From: Gordonia asplenii
GTDB taxonomy: Bacteria > Actinomycetota > Actinomycetes > Mycobacteriales > Mycobacteriaceae
Assembly: GCF_012933505.1 (NCBI RefSeq)
Contig: NZ_JABBNB010000023.1
Location: 44,378 to 108,377 of the forward strand
Direction of reading: 5' to 3'
DNA length: 64,000 nucleotides
Shown: positions 53,810 to 60,786 of the stretch, piece by piece
How the letters are laid out: every line of letters starts with the position of its first letter
Numbering within the stretch: position 1 is the first letter of the stretch
Made by a program: the position numbers and the translations under genes
Notes under the pieces: generated by a model
The model's database searches: none
Told to the model about the DNA's origin: nothing
Seen by the model: the letters and a program-made list of their open reading frames with translations, nothing else

Positions 53810-54262
53810 ATGAAACTCATCCTCACCGCTGCCATCGACAAGCTCGGTGTCGCAGGCGACACCGTCGAGGTCAAGGACGGCTACGGCCGCAACTACCTGC
53901 TGCCCCGCGGTCTGGCCATCAAGGCCACCCGTGGCGCAGAGAAGCAGGTCGAAGGCATCCGCCGCGCGCAGGAAGCCCGCGAGGTCCGCGGCGTCGAGCA
54001 CGCCAACGAACTCAAGCAGGCTCTCGAAGGCCTGGAGAACGTGTCGCTGGGCGTCAAGACCCACGACTCGGGCAAGCTGTTCGGTTCGGTCACCGCGGCC
54101 GACGTCACCGCCGCCATCAAGAAGGCAGGCGGCCCGTCCGTCGACAAGCGTTCGATCGATCTGCCCAAGGGCCACATCAAGGCAACCGGTACCTACCCGG
54201 TCGTCGTCGCCCTGCACACCGGTGTGTCGGCCAAGCTGAACCTGGCCGTCGTCGCCGAGTAA
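53810..54262 (+). CDS. rplI: 50S ribosomal protein L9
   Basis: 150 residues. N-terminal GDTVEVKDGYGRNYLLPRGLA rRNA-binding domain, central helix, C-terminal domain ending HTGVSAKLNLAVV. Follows rpsR by 17 bases and ends the operon before a strong terminator. Confidence 0.97.
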   Translation: MKLILTAAIDKLGVAGDTVEVKDGYGRNYLLPRGLAIKATRGAEKQVEGIRRAQEAREVRGVEHANELKQALEGLENVSLGVKTHDSGKLFGSVTAADVTAAIKKAGGPSVDKRSIDLPKGHIKATGTYPVVVALHTGVSAKLNLAVVAE

Positions 54263-54291
54263 TTCGCGCTTCGACGCAAACCCCGCACTAA

Positions 54292-54330
54292 ACGACGAAC
54301 CCCGCACCTTCGAGGTGCGGGGTTCGTCGT
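54292..54330. terminator. bidirectional hairpin terminator after rplI
   Basis: ACGACGAACCCCGCACCT and its complement make an 18-bp perfect stem with loop TCG, between convergent rplI and the formamidase gene. A further inverted AACCCCGCAC/GGGGT pair flanks it. Confidence 0.85.
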
Positions 54331-54347
54331 CTGTTGTGGGGTCTGGG

Positions 54348-55604
54348 TCAGAACGCCGAGTGCGGCGCCCCGATCCCCGGATCGATACGCGTGGGGCCGT
54401 CCTTGCCCGGGGTGACGTCGAAGTCGAAGATCGACGTCGGAATGTACACCGTCGCACAGGAATTCGGGACGTCGACGACTCCGGACAACCGGCCCTCGAT
54501 CGGGGCCGCCCCGAGGAGCAGGTAAGCCTGCTCGGGTGCGTAGCCGAACTTCGTCAGGTAGTCGATCGCATGCAGGCAGGCGCGCTGGTAGGCCAGATGC
54601 GAATCCAGGTACCGCTGCTCGTCGTCGAGGGTGACCGAGGTACCGGAGAAGGCCAGGAACTGCTCGTATCGCGGCCCGACGTCGCCGCCGGGCAGGAAGA
54701 TCGCATTCTCCGCGACCCCGTAGGTCTCCATTCCACCGGGGATGATGTCGACGTGCAGGTCGATGAACCCGCCCATCTCGATCGCACCGCAGAAGGTGAT
54801 CTCGCCGTCGCCCTGGCTGAAATGCAGGTCGCCGACCGAGAGGTTGGCACCGTCGACGAACACCGGATAGAAGACGCGGGTGCCGCGGGTGAGGTTCTTG
54901 ATGTCCTGATTGCCGCCGTTCTCGCGCGGCGGTGCGGTGCGCGCGGCTTCGGCTGCGGCAGAAGCGAATTCATCGCCGGACAGCGAGCCGAGGATGGCGT
55001 CGTCGGCCAGCGGTGGCAGCGCCAGCGGTGGAACGCGATCGGGGTCGGTGGCGATCAGCGCGCCTTCGCGTGTATTCCAGCGGGCGAGCAGGTCCTTCGA
55101 CGGCGCCGTTCCCATCAGTCCCGGGTGGATGATTCCGGTGAATTCGACGTGCGGCACATGCCGTGAGGTGGTGGTGTGACCGTGGAAGTCCCACACCGCC
55201 TTGTACGCGTCGGGGAACTGCTCGGTGAGGAATCCGCCGCCGTTGAGTTTGGCGAAGATGCCGGTGTAGCCCCAGCCCTGACCGGCCAGCGGTCCGCTGT
55301 CCTCCTGCGGGATCGGCCCGACGTCGACGATGTCGACGATCAGCAGGTCACCCGGCTTGGCGCCTTCGACCGCGATCGGGCCGGACAACGTGTGCACGGT
55401 GTTCAGCGGCGCGTTGAGGATGTCGTCGGCGGAGTCGTCGTTGTGGATCGCGCCGTCGAACCATTCCCGGCAGTGCACCCGGAACGTGTCGCCGGGCTTG
55501 ACGGTTACCGCAGGCGGAATCGCGTAGTGCCATCGGTTGTGGCCGACCTTCTCCTGGTCGGTGAAGCTGCGCGACGAATCGAGTGGAAAGACGACTTCGG
55601 GCAT
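54348..55604 (-). CDS. fmdA: formamidase (acetamidase/formamidase family)
   Basis: 418 residues, close to FmdA of Methylophilus and mycobacteria. VKPGDTFRVHCREWFDG, GDLLIVDIVDVGPI, HPGLMGTAPS and GDLHFSQGDGEITFCGAIEMGGF are characteristic; the family hydrolyses formamide to formate and ammonia. AAGGA before ATG 55604. Preceded by the zinc-ribbon gene fmdB. Confidence 0.93.
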   Translation of the reverse strand: MPEVVFPLDSSRSFTDQEKVGHNRWHYAIPPAVTVKPGDTFRVHCREWFDGAIHNDDSADDILNAPLNTVHTLSGPIAVEGAKPGDLLIVDIVDVGPIPQEDSGPLAGQGWGYTGIFAKLNGGGFLTEQFPDAYKAVWDFHGHTTTSRHVPHVEFTGIIHPGLMGTAPSKDLLARWNTREGALIATDPDRVPPLALPPLADDAILGSLSGDEFASAAAEAARTAPPRENGGNQDIKNLTRGTRVFYPVFVDGANLSVGDLHFSQGDGEITFCGAIEMGGFIDLHVDIIPGGMETYGVAENAIFLPGGDVGPRYEQFLAFSGTSVTLDDEQRYLDSHLAYQRACLHAIDYLTKFGYAPEQAYLLLGAAPIEGRLSGVVDVPNSCATVYIPTSIFDFDVTPGKDGPTRIDPGIGAPHSAF

Positions 55605-55640
55605 GGGACTTCCTTTCATCCGTGCGTCATTGCAAGGTCC

Positions 55641-55916
55641 TCAGGGCCGAGGAAGCTTGGCGTGCAAGGGATTCGACGACGATGCCGATTCGCGCCGAGC
55701 ATCTGGCACGGCATTCACCACGCCGGGCCGCTCCGCGGTGGCCTTGGTCGCGTCGAGGAGTCGCATCCCGCGTCCCCCGCGTGCGAGGCGCGGTGCGGTG
55801 ATCCGACGCCGGGCCGGTTCACCGCACCGACAGTCGAGGGTGTCGGGCACGTCGGCCATCGCGAAGCCTGCGTCGAAGGTGCCGCATGAAGGGCACTCGA
55901 ATCGGTACAGGGGCAT
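55641..55916 (-). CDS. fmdB: FmdB-family zinc-ribbon protein
   Basis: 91 residues. MPLYRFECPSCGTFDAGFAM then CRCGEPARR is the FmdB regulatory zinc ribbon; the rest is a basic tail. Cotranscribed with fmdA (36-base gap), where it is thought to regulate formamidase. Confidence 0.88.
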   Translation of the reverse strand: MPLYRFECPSCGTFDAGFAMADVPDTLDCRCGEPARRRITAPRLARGGRGMRLLDATKATAERPGVVNAVPDARRESASSSNPLHAKLPRP

Positions 55917-56038
55917 GGCCCTCCCGTCTGCGGGGTCGTCACTCTTGCTTCGCAGCGTAGGTGCCGCAGCGCCTACTCGTGCCGGGTTCACCCGTATTCG
56001 ATATGCACCGAACGGCATTCCAGATAACCGAAGCCTGT

Positions 56039-56851
56039 TCAGTTCAGCGAACTCCGGTTGTAGGTCCGCATCGACCACGCGTAGCCGACGCCGCTGAGGA
56101 CGACGCACCAGATGATGCTGATCAGCAGATTATGACCCATCGGCGTACCCAGCAGCAGTGCGCGCACGGTCTCGATGAACGGGGTGAACGGCTGATGCTT
56201 CGCAAACCAGGCGATCACCGTCGGCATCGAGTCAGCCGGCACGAAGCCGCTGCTCAGGAACGGCAGCAGCATCAGGATCATCGGTGTATTGCTCGCCGAC
56301 TCAACGGATTTGGCTGCGATACCCATGCCGACGGAGATCCAGGTCAACGCGACGGCGATGAGTGCGATGACGCCGAACGCCGCGAGAACGCTGCCCACGC
56401 CGGTCGACGTGCGAAAGCCCAGCGCCACGGCGACGGCGAACACGACGACCACCGCCAGCATCGTCTGGATCACCGCACCGACGACGTGCCCGGTCAGCAC
56501 CGACGCCCGCGAGATGGCCATCGTGCGAAACCGCGCGACGATCCCTTCGCGCATGTCCATCGCCACCGTGATCGCGGTTCCCTGCGCGCCCATCACGATG
56601 GCGATCAGCATAATGCCCGGAACCACGTAGCGCAGGTAGGCCGCCGTTCCGCCGCCGATGGGTGCGGAACCCGTTGCGCCACTGGGCAATCCGTTGCCGA
56701 GAGTTCCGCCGAACACGTAGACGAAGATCAGCAGCAAGATCACCGGCGTGCCGATGGTGAGTCCGGTCAGCACCGGATAGCGGAGCATGTGGCGCATGTT
56801 GCGCCGCAGCATCGTATTCGAGTCGGTGACGGCGTGGGTGAGCGTACTCAT
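56039..56851 (-). CDS. ABC-2 type exporter permease
   Basis: 270 residues with six helices. AISRASVLTGHVVGAVIQTMLAVVVVFAVAV and FLSSGFVPADSMPTVIAWFAKHQPFTPFIETVRALL are the ABC-2 signature segments of DrrB-type daunorubicin/glycolipid exporters. Overlaps the ATPase gene by ATGA. Confidence 0.92.
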   Translation of the reverse strand: MSTLTHAVTDSNTMLRRNMRHMLRYPVLTGLTIGTPVILLLIFVYVFGGTLGNGLPSGATGSAPIGGGTAAYLRYVVPGIMLIAIVMGAQGTAITVAMDMREGIVARFRTMAISRASVLTGHVVGAVIQTMLAVVVVFAVAVALGFRTSTGVGSVLAAFGVIALIAVALTWISVGMGIAAKSVESASNTPMILMLLPFLSSGFVPADSMPTVIAWFAKHQPFTPFIETVRALLLGTPMGHNLLISIIWCVVLSGVGYAWSMRTYNRSSLN

Positions 56852-57831
56852 CGGGAAACCTCCTGTGCAACAGTGGAATTCGAGTCAGTGAGAGCGAAGA
56901 ACACGTCGTCGAGGTTGGGGGTGGCGATACTGATGTCGTCGACGCGGGCGGCGGCGTCGAGCCGGTCGACGATGGAGCGGACCGACCCGAAGCTGCCGTC
57001 GCTGGCGACAGTGAGCGTGAGGTCGGCGGAGCCGGCGCGCAGGTCGTGACCGGACAGCGCGCGTCGAGCGTCGGCGAGCGCGTCGGTATCGGAAAACCTC
57101 AGTCGCACTTGGCCGCCCGGCACGAGCCGCTTGAGTTCGGTTGGCGTGCCCTGCGCGACGATGCGCCCGCCGTCGAGGACGGCGATCCGGTCGGCGAGCT
57201 GATCGGCCTCTTCCAGGTACTGGGTAGTGAGGAAGATGGTCATGCCGTCGTCGACCAGTCGGCGCACGATGTCCCACATGGTGGCGCGGCTGCGCGGGTC
57301 GAGGCCGGTCGTCGGCTCATCGAGAAAGATGACGGAAGTTCCGGCGGCAGTGGATGTTTCGCCGGTACCAGGGGTTCCGCCGACGAGGGTCATCGCGAGG
57401 TCGAGCCGACGGCGCATGCCGCCGGAGTAACTCGACAGCGGCTTGGCCGCGGCGTCGAGGAGGTCGAACTGCTCGAGGAGTTCCTCGACGCGTGCGCGGC
57501 CGGCTTTGCGTGGCAGGTGACGTAGATCGGCCATCAGTTGGAGGTTCTCCCGCCCGGTGAGCAGACCGTCGACCGCGGCGAACTGGCCGGTCAGGCCGAT
57601 CGCGCCGCGCACCGAATCTGCTTGGGACACAACGTCGTAGCCGTTGATGCGGACGGTGCCGGCGTCGGGGCGCAACAGTGTCGAGCAGATGTGGACGGCG
57701 GTGGTCTTGCCCGCGCCGTTGGGCCCGAGGAGTGCGCAGACCGAGCCGGCGGGGACGGTGAGATCGATGTCGTTCAGAACCTGCTTGTGGCCGAACGACT
57801 TTCGTAGGCCGGAGATCTCGATGGCGTTCAT
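56848..57831 (-). CDS. ABC transporter ATPase, DrrA type
   Basis: 327 residues. Walker A GPNGAGKT at 36-43, Q-loop TGQFAAVD, signature SSYSGGMRRRLDLAM near 133-147, Walker B VIFLDEPTTGLD near 167-178. Between signature and Walker B there is an unusual insertion of about 14 small residues (TPGTGETSTAAGTS). C-terminal DrrA-type domain. Exports a hydrophobic drug or lipid with the permease. Confidence 0.93.
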   Translation of the reverse strand: MNAIEISGLRKSFGHKQVLNDIDLTVPAGSVCALLGPNGAGKTTAVHICSTLLRPDAGTVRINGYDVVSQADSVRGAIGLTGQFAAVDGLLTGRENLQLMADLRHLPRKAGRARVEELLEQFDLLDAAAKPLSSYSGGMRRRLDLAMTLVGGTPGTGETSTAAGTSVIFLDEPTTGLDPRSRATMWDIVRRLVDDGMTIFLTTQYLEEADQLADRIAVLDGGRIVAQGTPTELKRLVPGGQVRLRFSDTDALADARRALSGHDLRAGSADLTLTVASDGSFGSVRSIVDRLDAAARVDDISIATPNLDDVFFALTDSNSTVAQEVSR

Positions 57832-58694
57832 GACAGATCCTTCTCCAGGTTGGGGGTTGCGGTCAGAGTGCGGGTGACGAAGATGTCGCCGTAGCTGGTG
57901 CGGGCGCGGACGGCGACGGTGTCGTCGTCGGAACCGGGGACGGTCGACGGCGTCAGTTCGTTGTGGAAGCGGCCGTGCGCGGATTCGACGTCGAGGTAGG
58001 CGGCGGTGCCGTCGTGGATGCCGATCTCGATCTCGCCGAACGAACTGTCGGCGCTGACGGTGCCGCGCCGCACGTCGCGGACCGACGCCTTGCCGTGCGC
58101 GGTCTTGATCGACACCGAATCCAGGGCGCGTTCGATGTCGATTGAGCCGTATGCGCCGCGGATCTGCGCCGGACCCGCCGCCGTGCCGACCGAGATGTTG
58201 CCGTAGGAGTTCTTGATCGACGTCGAGCCGCCGACGTCGCCGAGGCGGACCGCACCGTAGGAGGCGTTGATGGTGACGTCGGTGTCGACGTGGCGCGCGG
58301 AGATCGCCCCGGTCGACGACTTGAGGTTCAACGACGCCGTGGACTCGACGATGACGTCGGCGTAGGAGACGTCGAGGTCGACGGGGCCGAGCGCGCCGTC
58401 AGCGCGGATGCTGCCGGCGGACACCGAACCGGTGACCGCGGTGCCGGCCGGGACATCGATGACGATGTCGACGGAGTCGGGTGCGCCGAGCCGGGGGAGC
58501 AGCCGCCACTTGGTGGAGTTGTGCACCCGCAGTCGGTCGCCGAGCAGCGTCGACGTGGTCTGTTCGGCGGCGCGGACCGACGACGCGCGGTCGGGATATT
58601 GCGGGGTGATGGTGACGTCGGGTGTGGTGCGGTCGGAGGCGATGATGTGGACGTCGCCGACGGCGAGGTCGAGGTCGAGGGTGAAAACGGGCAT
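57828..58694 (-). CDS. DUF4097 adhesin-like beta-helix protein
   Basis: 288 residues with repeating beta strands (DLDVSYADVIVESTASLNLKSSTG, VDTDVTINASYGAVRLG), typical of DUF4097. No signal peptide, so cytosolic. Overlaps the ATPase gene by ATGA; similar trios RHH-DUF4097-ABC occur in mycobacteria. Confidence 0.88.
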   Translation of the reverse strand: MPVFTLDLDLAVGDVHIIASDRTTPDVTITPQYPDRASSVRAAEQTTSTLLGDRLRVHNSTKWRLLPRLGAPDSVDIVIDVPAGTAVTGSVSAGSIRADGALGPVDLDVSYADVIVESTASLNLKSSTGAISARHVDTDVTINASYGAVRLGDVGGSTSIKNSYGNISVGTAAGPAQIRGAYGSIDIERALDSVSIKTAHGKASVRDVRRGTVSADSSFGEIEIGIHDGTAAYLDVESAHGRFHNELTPSTVPGSDDDTVAVRARTSYGDIFVTRTLTATPNLEKDLS

Positions 58695-58706
58695 GTCGGG
58701 GACTCC

Positions 58707-59213
58707 TCAGCGGACCCAGCCGGTGAACTGCGCACCGGTTGTGGGGGTGGATCGGGGGGCGGGGGCGGATGCGGCGTCGAGCGTGGTGGCGACGGCACGG
58801 ACGAGCCAGTTGTTGACCGAGATGCCGTCGCGCGCGGCGGCGGCCTCGATGCGCTGTTTGAGGTGGTCGGGCAGGCGCAGGGTGACGCGGGCGGTGGTGC
58901 CGTCGTCGGCGGGCTCCACTGACGGCGGTGGTGGGGCGCTCGGTGGTTCCGGGGTGCTCGGTGGCGTCGTCGGGGGTGGTGTCACGACGAATTCCGGGTC
59001 GCGGCCGCGCAGGCGGACCTCGACGGACCCGGGGGCCAGTTCGCTGGTGATCTCACCCGCCGCGGTGGACAGGGCGTCGAGCAGGATCAGTCGGGTTGCG
59101 GCGTCGAGCGGCGCGGTGAGGCGTTCGGCGAGGCTGCGGGCGTCGTCACCGCCGGCAGCTGCGGCGACGGCCAATTGGTGTCGGAGATTGTCGACGTATG
59201 CGTTGAGTTCCAT
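58707..59213 (-). CDS. ribbon-helix-helix (HicB/CopG-like) regulator
   Basis: 168 residues. N-terminal helices, a Pro-rich linker (about 82-103) and a C-terminal RHH domain TARVTLRLPDHLKQRIEAAAARDGISVNNWLVRAV. Starts at ATG 59213, inside a TGACGTCA box, as a leaderless transcript. It is followed by DUF4097 after 12 bases and should regulate the exporter operon. Confidence 0.88.
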   Translation of the reverse strand: MELNAYVDNLRHQLAVAAAAGGDDARSLAERLTAPLDAATRLILLDALSTAAGEITSELAPGSVEVRLRGRDPEFVVTPPPTTPPSTPEPPSAPPPPSVEPADDGTTARVTLRLPDHLKQRIEAAAARDGISVNNWLVRAVATTLDAASAPAPRSTPTTGAQFTGWVR

Positions 59214-59284
59214 GACGTCAATTTGACGCCGTAGTGACGTCATTGTCAATAGGGTGACGTCGTGGATGACGTCAGGGTGACGCA
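59213..59284 (-). promoter_or_regulatory. phased TGACGTCA operator array over leaderless promoter
   Basis: TGACGTCA or near copies begin at 59213, 59224 (TGACGCC), 59235, 59255 (TGACGTCG), 59267 and 59278 (TGACGCA), with TTGTCAA at 59244 between, an interval of about 11 bp. On the minus strand TTGACA (59249-59244) and TCAAAT (59226-59221) with a 17-base spacer form a promoter whose transcript would begin at or next to the ATG. Confidence 0.7.
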
Positions 59285-59635
59285 TCATCCGCTGGTTGTG
59301 CCGGAGCGTTGGCGAAGGCGGTCTACTCTGCTGGTTGAGCCAGAGCGTTAGCGAAGGCGGTCTACTCTGCTGGTTGAGCCGGGTCGGAGCGTTAGCGAAG
59401 ACCCGTGTCGAAACCACGCAAGCCGACGCTGCCAGCGCACCAATCACAGAGCGGCAGTTGATAACTCGTCTCACCATGGTTTCGACGCGGGCGCGTCTCG
59501 CTGCGTTTACTTCGACTCGCTGCGCTCGCTCAGCACGGCGCGTCGGGCCCCGGCTCAACCAGCGGGGGAGTCGCGTCGGGCCCCGGCTCAACCAGCGGAC
59601 TGGCGCCACGACCCGCCTCAACCGGCGGAGAAAGC
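59280..59635. repeat. REP-like repeat cluster with 41.7-kb core
   Basis: Three GCTGGTTG(A/T)GCC modules, then GTGTCGAAACCACGCAAG..., a core of about 70 bases, CATGGTTTCGACGCGGGCGC and two GGCCCCGGCTCAACCAGCGG units. The core (59403-59478) matches the complement of 41680-41765, including GACGC/ATGCCA and CTCACCATGG/CTCACCTTGG. Not coding. Confidence 0.7.
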
Positions 59636-59640
59636 GTTGA

Positions 59641-60276
59641 CTACTTCGGCGGTGAGAACCACAGCGGCAGTTGATTCCAGCGCTGCAGGCGGGGCGGGAG
59701 GTACTGCGGTGCGGGATTCGCGTTGTGTGCGATGTCGCCTGCCGGGTAGAAGAACTTGTGCCACGCCGCGGTGAGGATCATCGCGCGGGAGCCGGTGGTG
59801 CATGCGACGACGTCGGGCCGGGGCGCGGTGCACGTGCTGCCGTTGACGGTGAGCCGGTTGCCTACGCTCAGGGTCGGGGGCCGGAAGCCCGACGTCGGGG
59901 TGAGTTGGGTGTTGGGCCCGAAGATGCCGGCCGGTGTGACCCACCACGGACCCTGCTGATCGCCGGAGATCAGTGCTCCTTGCGTTCGGGGCGGTGCGGT
60001 GGCCGGTGCGCCCTTGCAGCTCACGTACCGGTACGACGGCCCGAACGCGCACAGCCAGCGGCCCGCGACGAAGAAGCTGCGGCCGTTGTCGGCAAAGGCG
60101 AGCGACTGATATTTCGCCGGATTGACCGGGTGATACTTGGCGAGGTCGAACTCGACGGGCAACGGCGGCCCGACCGGTGTCGCGGTTGCGGCGTGAACGC
60201 CGAAAGTCGCCAACGACGCCGCGGCGACCGTCGCGACGACGGCCCGTTGGATCACGCTCATCAAGCGGGTTCTCAT
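59641..60276 (-). CDS. secreted protein of unknown function
   Basis: 211 residues. Signal peptide through FGVHAATATP (about residue 34), then a domain with four Cys (LCAFG, SCKGAP, STCTAP, VACTTG) and ending with FFYPAGDIAHNA..QYLPPRL. It is loosely similar to the secreted protein at 22788 in pattern (SPS.xC, GVxC, GHGF-like), but I do not claim orthology. ATG at 60276 has AGAGG 7 bases upstream. Confidence 0.75.
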   Translation of the reverse strand: MRTRLMSVIQRAVVATVAAASLATFGVHAATATPVGPPLPVEFDLAKYHPVNPAKYQSLAFADNGRSFFVAGRWLCAFGPSYRYVSCKGAPATAPPRTQGALISGDQQGPWWVTPAGIFGPNTQLTPTSGFRPPTLSVGNRLTVNGSTCTAPRPDVVACTTGSRAMILTAAWHKFFYPAGDIAHNANPAPQYLPPRLQRWNQLPLWFSPPK

Positions 60277-60544
60277 CACAGGTCCTCTCCCCGGTCCGCC
60301 CCGACGGCACACGCCGACCATTCCACCACGTCGGCGTCGACGACGTGCGTGAAGGTCGCAATCGTGTCCTGATCGTCCGACCCCGATCCACTGGCAACGT
60401 GCCGTTCACGCTCGGGTCAGACGCCCGTCGGCAGTGCGTCGGAGCCAACACGCCCGACATTCACATCGGTGTGACACGCCGAAATCCGCGAAAAATCTTG
60501 CCTGTGAATAAATTTCTGGGCGCTGACCTGCAGTTTTCGGACAA
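60277..60544. other. gene-free stretch upstream of dnaB region
   Basis: No ORF with homology. The only notable sequence is the AT-rich AAAATC...AATAAATTT run near its end and the adjoining DnaA-box-like cluster. Confidence 0.4.
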
Positions 60545-60640
60545 CTCTCCACAGAAATCCCCAAGTTACCCACAGGCGGTCAACAAGCAGTCCTGCGCGG
60601 TCGGCAAACCGTCCACAGTTTGTTCACAGAGTTGTCCACA
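60545..60640. promoter_or_regulatory. DnaA-box-like cluster upstream of dnaB
   Basis: Within 96 bases there are TTGTCCACA (60632, exact mycobacterial DnaA box), TTGTTCACA (60620), CCGTCCACA (60609), TTACCCACA (60566) and CTCTCCACA (60545), all same strand. The rest of the 510-base gap is without ORF; an AT-rich AAAAATC...AATAAATTT run lies at about 60493-60515. Confidence 0.6.
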
Positions 60641-60786
60641 CGCCGGTTTGAGCCTGGTGCATCCGGGCTTTACTGTTCCCGGAGCGGTAGGTGCCGGCGT
60701 CGCACGCTCGACTTGTCAGACCTCGACGGTAAGACAAGAGGGTCCGACGCGTGCGCGTCATCGGGTGGACATTTCGTTTGAGAGGT

